In this document: positions 50,001 through 58,854 of the stretch, piece by piece | Layout of the letters: the number at the start of each line of letters is the position of its first letter | Numbering within the stretch: position 1 is the first letter of the stretch | NCBI GenBank assembly: GCA_029267335.1 | Contig: JAJUJC010000001.1 | Location: forward strand, 310,001-374,000 | Length of the DNA stretch: 64,000 nucleotides | Reading direction: 5' to 3' | DNA from: Intestinibacillus massiliensis | Lineage (GTDB): Bacteria; Bacillota; Clostridia; Oscillospirales; Butyricicoccaceae | The notes under the pieces: model-generated | What the model saw: only the letters and a program-made list of their open reading frames with translations | What the model was told of the DNA's origin: nothing | The model's database searches: none | Made by a program: the position numbers and the translations under genes

Positions 50001-51359
50001 TTATAGTACCGCTCCAATCGCCTCCGCAACATTCGCGACTTGCACAATGTTCATGCCGCGCGGCACGCCCTGCTCCCCTAAATCCTGCTTGGGCATGATG
50101 CAGGTGTGAAAGCCCAATCGCCACGCCTCCTGAACACGCTGCAACGCTGCGGACACGGCACGCAGTTCTCCGGTCAGACCGATCTCGCCGAACGCCATAA
50201 CGCCCTCCGGCAAAGGCTTGTCCCGAAAACTCGACACCGTTGCGAGCACGATTGGCAAATCGACCGCAGGCTCATCGAGCCGCATGCCGCCGACAACATT
50301 GACATAGGCGTCTGAGTTTGACAAAAACAGTCCTGCGCGCTTTTCGAGAATGGCGAGCAGCAAGACCATTCGGTTATAGTCCACACCCGCAGCCGTGCGG
50401 CGCGGCACACCGAACGCAGTCTTGGCGACGAGCGCCTGCACCTCCGCGAGCAGCGGACGTGTGCCTTCGATCGTGCATGCAATGCAGTTTCCCGATGCGC
50501 CGACCGGATGCCCCGCGAGCATCGCTGCCGAGGGGTTTGGCACCTCAAGTAGGCCGTGATCGCTCATTTCAAACACGCCGATCTCGTTCGTCGATCCGTA
50601 GCGGTTCTTCGCCGCGCGCAGACAGCGGAAGGAACCTGAGGTCTCGCCCTCGAAATAGAGCACACAGTCGACCATGTGCTCGAGGATTTTCGGTCCCGCG
50701 AGTGCGCCCTCCTTGTTGACATGACCGATGATGAAAATCGTCACGCCGCGGCTCTTCGCGTACTGCATCAGTGCCATTGCACACTCCTTAATCTGCGACG
50801 CACCGCCCGGTGCCGCGGAAACGTCCGGCCGATAGACCGTCTGAATGGAGTCCACGATGAGAATATCCGGCTCAAGCGCGTCGGTTTCCGCGATGATCTG
50901 ATCCATGTCGGTTTCCGCAAGGACGAACAGACTCGGGGGCGACACGCACAAACGCTTCGCGCGCAGCTTGATCTGGCGCAGCGATTCCTCGCCCGAAACA
51001 TAGAGCACCTTGGCATTTTTGCACATTTCGTCGCACATTTGCAGCAGCAGCGTTGACTTTCCGATGCCCGGTTCGCCGCCAACGAGCACGAACGAGCCAT
51101 GCACCGCACCACCGCCAAGCACGCGGTCGAGTTCGCCCATACCGGAGAGAAAACGCTCCTCCCGATCGGTCGCAATACCCTCGAGCGTCTGCGGACGCGC
51201 GCTCCCGCGCGGCTTTGCAATCACGCCGCGCGCCGCGGTCTCTGGCTTCACCTTAAATTCGCTCATAGTGTTCCACGCACCGCAGGACGGGCATTTTCCA
51301 AACCATTTTGCATGTTCATAGCCACATTCGCTGCATAAATATACGGTTTTTTCTTTCAT
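50001..51359 (-). CDS. radA: DNA repair protein RadA
   Basis: The 452-residue protein starts MKEKTVYLCSECGYEHAKWF, a four-Cys zinc finger (CSEC, CPSC). It has Walker A GGEPGIGKSTLLLQM, the RadA-specific KNRYGSTNEIGVFEM and a C-terminal Lon-like domain. It promotes branch migration in recombinational repair. The ATG at 51359 is preceded by CGGAGG; an upstream frame to 51446 lies in cwlD. Confidence 0.96.
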   Translation of the reverse strand: MKEKTVYLCSECGYEHAKWFGKCPSCGAWNTMSEFKVKPETAARGVIAKPRGSARPQTLEGIATDREERFLSGMGELDRVLGGGAVHGSFVLVGGEPGIGKSTLLLQMCDEMCKNAKVLYVSGEESLRQIKLRAKRLCVSPPSLFVLAETDMDQIIAETDALEPDILIVDSIQTVYRPDVSAAPGGASQIKECAMALMQYAKSRGVTIFIIGHVNKEGALAGPKILEHMVDCVLYFEGETSGSFRCLRAAKNRYGSTNEIGVFEMSDHGLLEVPNPSAAMLAGHPVGASGNCIACTIEGTRPLLAEVQALVAKTAFGVPRRTAAGVDYNRMVLLLAILEKRAGLFLSNSDAYVNVVGGMRLDEPAVDLPIVLATVSSFRDKPLPEGVMAFGEIGLTGELRAVSAALQRVQEAWRLGFHTCIMPKQDLGEQGVPRGMNIVQVANVAEAIGAVL

Positions 51360-51369
51360 ATTTCCTCCG

Positions 51370-52092
51370 TTATGCCATGTCTCCGCGCAGAAATTGCAGA
51401 TAGCCGCTGACGATGCACACGGCAAGGCGTTTATGATATTCTTCACGCTGCAACAGCGCCTCTTCCTCGAGATTGGACAAAAATCCGCATTCCACGATCA
51501 CCGCCGGACAATCCAGCTTTTTCATCAGATAGATCGTATCGACCGCCTGCTTCGCCTGCCGGTGGTTGTCGGGTGCCAGGCCGTCGATCAGACAGCGCTG
51601 CAACGATTCCGCGAGCGGCTTGCCCGCGGGGTTGTTTTTCGAGTAAAAGGTCTGTGCGCCTTTGTATTTTCCGTCCTCAAATTTATTGAGATGCACGCTC
51701 AGAAAGACCGGATCGCGCGCTTCCTTGGCAATGCGCTCGCGCGCTTTGATGTCCGCGACCTTGTTCTCGCGGATCGCGCGTCCCGCCTGATAATCGAGCG
51801 CCTGCTCATCCGGTCGCGTGAGTGCGGTCTCGATGCCGAACAGCCCCGCGAGCGCCTCCGTGCGCTTGACCACACTCAGGTTGATATGCTGCTCCGTCGT
51901 GCCGCTCGCACCGATCGCGCCGCCGTCAAAGCCGCCGTGTCCCGCGTCGAGCACGAGCGTATGCGCGCTGTCCCACGCGGAAAACGCACTCTGTGCGCGC
52001 TCCGCGTGCCAGTAAACACCCGCGCCGACCGTAAACAGCATCAGTGCCGCGCAAGCTGCCAATGTGCGCGCACGAATGACCCAGATTGCCAT
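51370..52092 (-). CDS. cwlD: N-acetylmuramoyl-L-alanine amidase, CwlD-like
   Basis: The 240-residue protein has an N-terminal membrane anchor and the Amidase_3 motifs LVLDAGHGGFDGGAIGASG, FLSVHLNKFEDGKYKGAQTF and the catalytic Glu in VIVECGFLSNLEEEAL. CwlD cleaves peptide side chains from spore cortex glycan to allow muramic-lactam formation, which hints that the organism or its ancestor sporulates. A leader hairpin (CCGCAT/ATGCGG) lies at 52112-52129, before the start. Confidence 0.9.
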   Translation of the reverse strand: MAIWVIRARTLAACAALMLFTVGAGVYWHAERAQSAFSAWDSAHTLVLDAGHGGFDGGAIGASGTTEQHINLSVVKRTEALAGLFGIETALTRPDEQALDYQAGRAIRENKVADIKARERIAKEARDPVFLSVHLNKFEDGKYKGAQTFYSKNNPAGKPLAESLQRCLIDGLAPDNHRQAKQAVDTIYLMKKLDCPAVIVECGFLSNLEEEALLQREEYHKRLAVCIVSGYLQFLRGDMA

Positions 52093-52195
52093 TTGGATCG
52101 CCCCCTCACCGCATTACAGTATGCGGGGACGAACTGATTATAGCACAGCTTTCCCCCGAAAAAAAGGTTGATGCGGCGATTTGCAGCGTGCATAC

Positions 52196-52224
52196 TTGTC
52201 CCACATGCACTTTCGTGCTATGAT
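52196..52224 (+). promoter_or_regulatory. Sigma-A promoter of the hydrolase gene
   Basis: TTGTCC, 17-base spacer and TATGAT lie 20 bases before the ATG. AAGGAGG follows at once. Confidence 0.72.
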
Positions 52225-52244
52225 GGACGCAAGGAGGCAATACC

Positions 52245-52802
52245 ATGCACAAGTTATTGGTCGTAATTGATTATCAAAAGGATTTTGTGGACGGCGCGCT
52301 CGGATTCCCTAAAGCCACGAAGCTTGACGATGGCATTGCACAGCAGTTACAGGCGTATCTCGCAGCAGGTGATCAGGTGCTGTTCACTTACGATACCCAT
52401 GCAGCGCACTATCTGGAAACGCGCGAAGGACGCGGGCTGCCCGTTCCGCACTGCATCGACGGCTCTGACGGTTGGCGGCTGTACGGCAAAACGCAGGAAC
52501 AGGTCTGTGAAACCTGCTGCAACCGCCAGATCCACACCGTACGCAAGGTAGGGTTCGGCATGGCACCCGCAGACATTGTCGCGCTCGCATCCGAACTGGG
52601 CGAGGTGCGTGAGATTCTCCTCGTCGGTGTCGTCACCAATATGTGCGTCATCTCCAACGCGGTCCTGCTGCAAGCACAATGGCCCGAGGCGCAGATCACG
52701 ATCGACGCTGCGCTTTGCGCGAGTTTTGACGACAGTCTGCACGAAAAGGCACTCGATGTGATGGAAAGCCTGCAAATGCATGTCCTGCATCGCGGCGCAT
52801 AA
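52245..52802 (+). CDS. Isochorismatase-family hydrolase, probable nicotinamidase
   Basis: The 185-residue protein begins MHKLLVVIDYQKDFVDGALG with the catalytic Asp. It has TYDTHAAHYLETREGRGLPV and HC in the metal-site region. The nucleophile Cys is in LLVGVVTNMCVISNAVLLQA. Asp, Lys (VRKVGFG) and Cys make the usual triad. The TH-AHY pattern favours nicotinamidase, but other cysteine hydrolases of this fold are possible. Confidence 0.85.
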   Translation: MHKLLVVIDYQKDFVDGALGFPKATKLDDGIAQQLQAYLAAGDQVLFTYDTHAAHYLETREGRGLPVPHCIDGSDGWRLYGKTQEQVCETCCNRQIHTVRKVGFGMAPADIVALASELGEVREILLVGVVTNMCVISNAVLLQAQWPEAQITIDAALCASFDDSLHEKALDVMESLQMHVLHRGA

Positions 52803-52834
52803 AAAAGCCCTCCGGAGTATCCGGAGGGCTTTTC
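52801..52834. terminator. Bidirectional intrinsic terminator
   Basis: AAAAGCCCTCCGG and CCGGAGGGCTTTT enclose AGTAT. It lies between convergent genes. Confidence 0.92.
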
Positions 52835-52843
52835 ATTTGGCTT

Positions 52844-53212
52844 TTATGCCTTCCACAGACCGTGCAGGTTGCAGTACTCGTATACGCCCTGTACCTTCTC
52901 GCCGCAAATGCAGAAATCAGCAGCCGGTACTTCGCCGGGCTTGAGATCCTTGCGATAGATGCCCTTGTCGGTCTCTACGCAGATCCACTGAATGAAGTGC
53001 TCCTCGAGCATCGGATGCGCGACCGAGCCTACCTCGACGTGCAGAACGCCGTCCTTTTCGGTGACGACCGGAACGTGCTTTTCAAATGCGGCATCTACCG
53101 TATTCGGGGTAAGCTCGTGCATCGGCTCGCCACAGCAAATGATCGGAACGCCGGAGGCGTGAACCATCTCGACGATATTGCCACAATGATTACAGCGATA
53201 GAACTTAACCAT
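52844..53212 (-). CDS. Desulfoferrodoxin (2Fe superoxide reductase)
   Basis: The 122-residue protein starts MVKFYRCNHCGNIVEMVHAS, then ICCGEPM, giving the rubredoxin-like Fe(Cys)4 centre. The C-terminal domain has FEKHVPVV, HPMLEEHFIQW and YCNLHGLWK, the His4-Cys active site. It reduces superoxide to peroxide without making oxygen, a typical defence of strict anaerobes. The ATG at 53212 has ATAGGAGG upstream. Confidence 0.97.
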   Translation of the reverse strand: MVKFYRCNHCGNIVEMVHASGVPIICCGEPMHELTPNTVDAAFEKHVPVVTEKDGVLHVEVGSVAHPMLEEHFIQWICVETDKGIYRKDLKPGEVPAADFCICGEKVQGVYEYCNLHGLWKA

Positions 53213-53304
53213 AATAGTACCTCCTATAACTTTCATGCGTTTGTTACATTTTCTTTTGCAAAAGAGATTTGCTATATCTAGCTTATCTCAGAATCCCACG
53301 ACTG

Positions 53305-55416
53305 TCAAGTAGGATTTTTGACCGGCGCTGCGGTCGCAATCACGACGGAACGTGCAGACATGTCCCATTTCGTATGCTCGACATACGGGCGCTCCATGCC
53401 CTCATAGAACGAAGGATGTTTGCCGGTGTCGATACAGATGCGCCAACGCATGCCCTCGGGCGGATCCGGCAATTCCGCACAAACGCCTTCCCAAAACGCA
53501 TTGACGCACAAATAGACGAGGTCATCCGTTCCGTCCTCGCGCTGTCCCGCAAACACCACGCTGACCGTGCGGGTATCCCATGTGATATGCTCCGCTCTGC
53601 GCCGCCCGTATGCATGCATATCCGGCCAACCGCAGTGTGCCGGCGCGCTGCCGCCGCGCACGGCGGGGTGTGCGTTGCGAAACGCAATCATATGGCGCAC
53701 AAACGCGTATAATTCCTGATTCTTATCGAGCAGCGACCAGTCGAGCCAGGAAATCTCGTTGTCCTGACAGTAGGCGTTGTTGTTGCCTTGCTGTGTGCAG
53801 CCAAATTCATCTCCGGCGCGCAGCATCGGCGTTCCGCGGCTGCACAGCAGCACCGCCATCGCGTTTTTACACAGACGCTCGCGCAGCTCCCGTACAGCGG
53901 CATCGTCGGTTTCGCCCTCCACCCCGCAGTTCCAACTGCGGTTGTCATCCGTGCCGTCTGTATTGTTCCAACCGTTCTGCTCGTTATGCTTCTTGTTGTA
54001 GGAATACAGATCGTGCAGCGTAAATCCATCGTGACAGGTGATAAAATTGACCGAGGCATTCGCGCCGCGCGCGTCGGGCGCATACAAATCAGGGGAACCC
54101 ATAATGCGATCGAGCGCCGCGCGCGCATAACCGCCGTCGCCCTTGAGGAACGCCCGCAGATCGTCGCGATAGCGTCCGTTCCACTCCGCCCAGCGGTTCC
54201 ACGCCGGAAAGCTGCCAACCTGATACAGTCCGCCTGCATCCCATGCTTCCGCGATCAGTTTGACGTTCGCAAGCACCGGATCGAACGCCAGACTCTCCAA
54301 AAGCGGCGGGTTCTCCATGGGCGCGCCGACTTCATTGCGTCCCAAAATACTTGCCAGATCAAACCGGAATCCGTCTACCCGATAGTTGATGACCCAGTAA
54401 CGCAAACAGTCCAGAATCATGCGCCGCACCACCGGATGATTGCAGTTGAGCGTATTGCCGCAGCCACTGTAATTATAGTATTGCCCGTCCGGCGTGAGCA
54501 GATAGTAGATATTGTTGTCAAATCCCTTGAAGGAGATGAATGGTCCGTCGGCATTGCCCTCCGCCGTGTGGTTGAACACGACATCGAGAATGACCTCCAT
54601 TCCGCTGCGTTTGAGCGCGCGAATGAGCTTCTTCAGCTCTGTGCCCTCACGGTTGTATTCGATGGCGGCGCTGTAGCTGGTATTTGGTGCAAAAAAGCTG
54701 ACCGGATTATAGCCCCAGTAATCGAGCAGACGCCGACCGTCCACCTCGCGATAGTCGCGCATCTCATCAAACTCAAAGATCGGCATCAGTTCGATTGCAT
54801 TGACACCCAAATCCCGTAGATACGGAATTTTTTCCATCAAACCCGCGAACGTGCCGGGATGTTCGACGTGTGCAGATTCATGCTGTGTAAATCCGCGCAC
54901 ATGCATCTCATAAATGACCAGATCACGCATCTGACGATGCGGCTGATGAAATGCACCCCAATCAAAGTTGTGAAACACCACCCGTCCGCGATAATGGTTC
55001 GCGTTCGGCTGCGTACAGCCCCATCTGCTCTGTCCCGTGACAGCGCGCGCATAGGGATCGAGCAGATACTTCGTTTTGTCAAAACGCAGACCGGCTTTTT
55101 CGTTCCACGGACCGTCCACGCGATAGGCGTATTCAAAGGTCTCTATATCCAGACCGAAAATAATCATCGAATAGACTTGCCCGATCTTATAGCTTGGCGG
55201 AAAACGCAGCGCCGCATACGGCTCCTCCGCCCCGCGTTCAAACAGCAGCAGTTCGATCGAGGTCGCACCACGGGACTGCACCGTAAAATTGACGCCGCCC
55301 GGCACAACACTTGCTCCATAGCTGTAAAATAAGCCCGGACGCACATCATATCCGGCGATGCGGTCTGTCGGCTTCAGCGATATATCAGGCTCTCCTTGAG
55401 AAGGTTGTGGGTACAT
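53305..55416 (-). CDS. glgX: Glycogen debranching enzyme / isoamylase-type pullulanase
   Basis: The 703-residue GH13 enzyme begins with a CBM48-like domain (LFYSYGASVVPGGVNFTVQS). The catalytic motifs are MEVILDVVFNHTAEGN (region I), VDGFRFDLASILGR (nucleophile Asp), LIAEAWDAGGLYQVG (acid/base Glu) and FITCHDGFTLHDL. It hydrolyses alpha-1,6 branches of glycogen. The ATG at 55416 has GGAGG 7 bases upstream; the frame remains open to 55611 without homology. Confidence 0.94.
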   Translation of the reverse strand: MYPQPSQGEPDISLKPTDRIAGYDVRPGLFYSYGASVVPGGVNFTVQSRGATSIELLLFERGAEEPYAALRFPPSYKIGQVYSMIIFGLDIETFEYAYRVDGPWNEKAGLRFDKTKYLLDPYARAVTGQSRWGCTQPNANHYRGRVVFHNFDWGAFHQPHRQMRDLVIYEMHVRGFTQHESAHVEHPGTFAGLMEKIPYLRDLGVNAIELMPIFEFDEMRDYREVDGRRLLDYWGYNPVSFFAPNTSYSAAIEYNREGTELKKLIRALKRSGMEVILDVVFNHTAEGNADGPFISFKGFDNNIYYLLTPDGQYYNYSGCGNTLNCNHPVVRRMILDCLRYWVINYRVDGFRFDLASILGRNEVGAPMENPPLLESLAFDPVLANVKLIAEAWDAGGLYQVGSFPAWNRWAEWNGRYRDDLRAFLKGDGGYARAALDRIMGSPDLYAPDARGANASVNFITCHDGFTLHDLYSYNKKHNEQNGWNNTDGTDDNRSWNCGVEGETDDAAVRELRERLCKNAMAVLLCSRGTPMLRAGDEFGCTQQGNNNAYCQDNEISWLDWSLLDKNQELYAFVRHMIAFRNAHPAVRGGSAPAHCGWPDMHAYGRRRAEHITWDTRTVSVVFAGQREDGTDDLVYLCVNAFWEGVCAELPDPPEGMRWRICIDTGKHPSFYEGMERPYVEHTKWDMSARSVVIATAAPVKNPT

Positions 55417-55523
55417 TGTTTTGCCTCCGTCCCCCGTTTCAGGCACGCTTTTGTATGCAGTGCCACGCGGGTGTCTTTGTAAATTATATATCTTTTCCCA
55501 CTTTCGTCCACAATCGTGGGCAT

Positions 55524-55557
55524 GAAAAACCGCCCTCGATAGCATCGAGGGCGGTTT
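55524..55557 (-). terminator. Intrinsic terminator of the tRNA unit
   Basis: AAACCGCCCTCGAT and ATCGAGGGCGGTTT enclose a 3-base loop and are followed by TT on the minus strand. It ends the tRNA-Phe/tRNA-Cys transcript. Confidence 0.88.
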
Positions 55558-55561
55558 GGAT

Positions 55562-55635
55562 TGGAGGTACCACCCAGAATCGAACTGGGGATCAGGGAGT
55601 TGCAGTCCCACGCCTTACCGCTTGGCTATGGTACC
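55562..55635 (-). tRNA. tRNA-Cys (GCA)
   Basis: Acceptor arms GGTACCA and TGGTACC pair, the anticodon loop is CTGCAAC, the T arm is CCCAG-TTCGATT-CTGGG, and CCA is encoded. The first anticodon-stem pair appears to be a T-T mismatch. Confidence 0.93.
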
Positions 55636-55668
55636 AAAATAGTGTCATGTGCGGAAATTGAAGAAAAA

Positions 55669-55744
55669 TGGTGCCTCCGGGCGGAATCGAACCACCGACA
55701 CGGGGATTTTCAGTCCCCTGCTCTACCGACTGAGCTACAGAGGC
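55669..55744 (-). tRNA. tRNA-Phe (GAA)
   Basis: Acceptor arm GCCTCTG/CGGAGGC, D arm GCTCAGTCGGTAGAGC, anticodon loop CTGAAAA and encoded CCA give a complete 76-base tRNA. It is the first of the two-gene tRNA unit. Confidence 0.95.
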
Positions 55745-55771
55745 AAATCTTTTTCATCTGCACTGGTATAT

Positions 55772-55801
55772 ATTATATAACAGTTCTCCCCCATCTGTCA
55801 A
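55772..55801 (-). promoter_or_regulatory. Sigma-A promoter of the tRNA unit
   Basis: Minus-strand TTGACA and TATAAT, 18 bases apart, 27 bases before tRNA-Phe. Confidence 0.82.
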
Positions 55802-55829
55802 GGCATTTCTTTAAAAACCTTGACAGATG
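55792..55829. repeat. 12-base inverted repeat over the lysO end and the tRNA promoter -35 box
   Basis: CATCTGTCAAGG and CCTTGACAGATG are exact inverse complements separated by 14 bases. One arm is the end of the exporter gene; the other contains the TTGACA of the tRNA promoter. It may serve as the exporter terminator (U-rich loop, no U-tract after). Confidence 0.8.
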
Positions 55830-56410
55830 AGATTGATGCAGATCGGCACCGCGGCGGATACCAGCATGCCGTTGAGCACGGAGATGAGCGCGACCTCTTC
55901 CCCTCCATAACGGATCATGACCGGCAGTGTGGTATCTTCGCTTGTTGCCCCCGCCGCCGCGATTGCACTGTACGCACCCGTCTTTTTCATCAAAACCGGA
56001 ATGAGCGCAAATGCAAGTAGTTCCCGCAGCACATTCGATAAGAACGTGACCGTGCCCGCCTGCGCGCCGAGCAGCTCGGTGACCATGATACCGCCCAAGC
56101 TATACCAGCCCATCCCCGCGGTCACCGCCATCCCCTGCCGCACAGAATCGCCGGCAAGCGGTGCAAGTGCCGCGCCCGCGAGCAGAGAACCGATCACCAC
56201 GCCAAGTGGAATGACGAGCACGCGTACACGATACTCTCGCAGACGGCGCAGCATTTCGCGGTTCGCGCCGATGCTGATGCCTACAGAAACCATAAGCGCA
56301 TATAAGATCCAATCCGCACCCTGTGCGATAAGCGTTGACCAAGCCTCCGGAAGCCAGAACGCACCGCACAAAACGCCAATTACGAGTGCAAGCAGCGCCG
56401 CCAGAATCAT
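55811..56410 (-). CDS. LysO-type lysine exporter, C-terminal component
   Basis: The 199-residue membrane protein starts MILAALLALVIGVLCGAFWL and has about six helices with VSVGISIGANREMLRRLREY, GMGWYSLGGIMVTELLGA and GATSEDTTLPVMIRYGGEEV. These are features of the LysO (DUF340) exporter, whose activity is export of lysine or toxic lysine analogues. Here LysO is split into two genes. The ATG overlaps the stop of the N-terminal gene by 4 bases. The frame upstream of 56410 is a shadow. Confidence 0.88.
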   Translation of the reverse strand: MILAALLALVIGVLCGAFWLPEAWSTLIAQGADWILYALMVSVGISIGANREMLRRLREYRVRVLVIPLGVVIGSLLAGAALAPLAGDSVRQGMAVTAGMGWYSLGGIMVTELLGAQAGTVTFLSNVLRELLAFALIPVLMKKTGAYSAIAAAGATSEDTTLPVMIRYGGEEVALISVLNGMLVSAAVPICINLICQGF

Positions 56411-56685
56411 TCCTCTTCCTCCTTTTTTCGCAGAAACAGCTTTGCAAGCAGCCACACAACCACCGCCGAAAACACTACGCCGCCGACTGCATAGAGCAGA
56501 CTGACCAGCCCCATCTCGCGTAAATCGGCAAAAAAGCCTGGCTGCGCGCCCAGAGAGACGCCCATCGTAAACAACAAGGCAATGGTAATGATGATTTGCA
56601 GCGTGCCGTTCCACCGGCGATACTTTTCCGGCAGCAGCCGCGCGCCGATGAAAACACCAAGCAGCATCAGAATCGTATAGCGCAT
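56407..56685 (-). CDS. LysO-type exporter, N-terminal component
   Basis: The 92-residue protein starts MRYTILMLLGVFIGARLLPE, has three helices and ends KKEEEE. It matches the N-terminal third of LysO, with TMGVSLGAQPGFFADLREMG resembling an internal repeat of the C-terminal component. It likely assembles with the downstream product. GGGAGG precedes the ATG. Confidence 0.85.
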   Translation of the reverse strand: MRYTILMLLGVFIGARLLPEKYRRWNGTLQIIITIALLFTMGVSLGAQPGFFADLREMGLVSLLYAVGGVVFSAVVVWLLAKLFLRKKEEEE

Positions 56686-56818
56686 CGGACACCTCCCAGA
56701 AAAATGTTGAAATCACAGGACAAACCATGTAAAATAGAAATGTTATGGCTGCATCTTTTTCAGTATACAAAATTTTGTCGACAGATGCAAGCAAATGTTC
56801 CCGCCAAAGGAGACCGTC

Positions 56819-57370
56819 ATGGAAACCATTTTAATGCTTGACCATTCTATTTTACAGATAATCGCGCAGCATTTTCGTGCCGATTGGCTCACGCAGATCA
56901 TGCGCGGCATCACCACCCTCGGCAATCTCGGCGCGGTCTGGATCGTGCTCGGCGTGATCCTGCTGCTCATTCCGCGCACACGCCGCTGCGGCGCCGCCGT
57001 TATGCTCGCGCTTGCACTGACCACGGTACTCGGTGAGTTCGTGCTCAAGCCGCTCGTCGCGCGCCCGCGGCCGTTCCTGCAATACAGTGATTTGACCGCG
57101 CTCATTCCGCCCCCGTCCAGTTTTTCCTTTCCCTCCGGTCATACCGGTTCCAGCTTCGCCGCGGCGACCGCACTTTTCGCGATGAACCGCCGCGCAGGGC
57201 TTGCCGCATATGTGCTTGCGGCGCTGATCGGTTTTTCGCGTCTTTATCTGTGCGTCCATTTCCCGACCGACGTTGCCGCCGGCGCGCTGCTCGGCATTGC
57301 GAGCGGCATTGTTGCCGCATATGCAGTCAAACGGATCGGTGACCGCATTCATTATGCGAAATTGCGATAA
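56819..57370 (+). CDS. PAP2-family membrane phosphatase
   Basis: The 183-residue protein has four to five helices and the three phosphatase motifs: KPLVARPRPF, PSGHTGSSFAAA and SRLYLCVHFPTDVAAG. It may recycle undecaprenyl pyrophosphate or act on another lipid phosphate. The ATG at 56819 has AAAGGAG. The flippase gene follows 12 bases later, which suggests a shared role in envelope glycan export. Confidence 0.9.
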   Translation: METILMLDHSILQIIAQHFRADWLTQIMRGITTLGNLGAVWIVLGVILLLIPRTRRCGAAVMLALALTTVLGEFVLKPLVARPRPFLQYSDLTALIPPPSSFSFPSGHTGSSFAAATALFAMNRRAGLAAYVLAALIGFSRLYLCVHFPTDVAAGALLGIASGIVAAYAVKRIGDRIHYAKLR

Positions 57371-57382
57371 GGAGCGTTTTTT

Positions 57383-58789
57383 GTGAACCAATATAAAAAG
57401 CTGATGTCGAACACGATGATCTTCGCGATCGGCACGTTCAGCTCCAAGCTGCTCGTGTTCTTCATGACACGGTTCTACACGGCTTATCTTGCGAGCGCGG
57501 ATTACGGCATGATCGACGTTATCACCTCGATCGCCAATGTCATGATTCCGATCGCATCGCTCTGTATCCCGCAGGCGGTCATCCGTTATGGGCTGGAAAA
57601 AACCGAAAACAAGCACGAGGTTTTCTCCATCGGCGTCTTTACGATTTTGATCGGCTTTGCCATCACACTCCCCTTCTTCCCGCTCGTCGACTTTACACAG
57701 GGTGCGCACAGTCTGCCCGTTTACACGCTCATTATTTACATCTATGTGCTGACTGCAAGCCTGCAATCGCTTTGCAGCAACTTCATTCGTGCGCGCGGCT
57801 ATGTCAAGCTGTACGCCATCGATGGCATTTTCCGCACTGCAATCATTATTCTGCTCAACATTTTGTTCCTCGCAAAGCTGCGTTGGGGTATCCTCGGCTA
57901 TATTGTCGCCATCATCGCGTCTGACCTATCATCCACGATCTGCCTGTCAATCATCGGTCGGCTGCCGCGCTTTGTGCACCTGCATGCGCTCAACCGCAAC
58001 ACCTGGAAACGCATGCTGGAATATGCCATCCCGCTCATCCCGACCCAGATCTGTGTATGGGTATTCAGCGCCTCCGACCGTATCTTTATCCAGCACATGG
58101 TCGGCTTGGAGGCGAACGGTCTGTATGCGCTCGCGAACAAGCTGCCGACAATCCTCGTATTGGTTTCCGGCATTTTTATTGACGCATGGCAGATTTCCAC
58201 AATCAACGACAACAGCCACAAGGAACAGGTCGAATTTTTTTCAAAAGTGGGCAATGTCTATCAATCTCTGGTGTTCGTTATGGCTTCGGGCGTCATTCTG
58301 GTGTCCAAGCCCGCGATCTATGTGCTTGCAGGACAATCGAGCTACTTTGAAGCATGGAAGTATGTACCGCTGCTGATTTTTGGCTCGGCATTTGCGTGCC
58401 TGTCGAACTTCCAAAACAGTATATATACGCTCCACAAAAAGACTTCCTATTCTTTTTTGACGGCAGTCATCGGCGCGACGCTCAACTTGATTTTGAACTA
58501 TCTGATGATTCCGGGCATGGGAGCCAACGGCGCGGCGCTCGCCACGCTGATCAGCTACATTGTCATGTTCCTGATTCGTGCGGTGCACAGCCGCAAATAT
58601 CTCATTGTGCGTTGGAATATCGCGCGTTTTGCCACAACTTTCGTGCTACTATGCATTCAAAGTGCACTTATGCTACGCAACGGCCCTTACTGGTTGACCC
58701 AACAGATTGCATTCTTCCTGCTCATCTCCCTTCTCGGCTCGAGAGAGATCTTAATGGGCGTCAAAAAAGTACTTCACAGAGGTGCTTGA
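57383..58789 (+). CDS. Polysaccharide biosynthesis flippase (MATE/MOP superfamily)
   Basis: The 468-residue protein has about twelve hydrophobic helices and starts, with a GTG, as NQYKKLMSNTMIFAIGTFSS, a typical Wzx/oligosaccharide flippase N-terminus. A characteristic mid-region reads PLIPTQICVWVFSASDRIFI. It should flip lipid-linked saccharides. ATAAGGAG lies 9 bases upstream. No glycosyltransferases are adjacent, so its substrate is unknown. Confidence 0.88.
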   Translation: MNQYKKLMSNTMIFAIGTFSSKLLVFFMTRFYTAYLASADYGMIDVITSIANVMIPIASLCIPQAVIRYGLEKTENKHEVFSIGVFTILIGFAITLPFFPLVDFTQGAHSLPVYTLIIYIYVLTASLQSLCSNFIRARGYVKLYAIDGIFRTAIIILLNILFLAKLRWGILGYIVAIIASDLSSTICLSIIGRLPRFVHLHALNRNTWKRMLEYAIPLIPTQICVWVFSASDRIFIQHMVGLEANGLYALANKLPTILVLVSGIFIDAWQISTINDNSHKEQVEFFSKVGNVYQSLVFVMASGVILVSKPAIYVLAGQSSYFEAWKYVPLLIFGSAFACLSNFQNSIYTLHKKTSYSFLTAVIGATLNLILNYLMIPGMGANGAALATLISYIVMFLIRAVHSRKYLIVRWNIARFATTFVLLCIQSALMLRNGPYWLTQQIAFFLLISLLGSREILMGVKKVLHRGA

Positions 58790-58805
58790 TACGGCAAAAC
58801 GACAG

Positions 58806-58837
58806 AAAGCCCCTCCGCTGATTGCGGAGGGGCTTTT
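58806..58837. terminator. Bidirectional intrinsic terminator
   Basis: AAAGCCCCTCCGC and GCGGAGGGGCTTT enclose TGATT, followed by T residues. Confidence 0.92.
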
Positions 58838-58854
58838 TCCTGCTATGAATCGTC

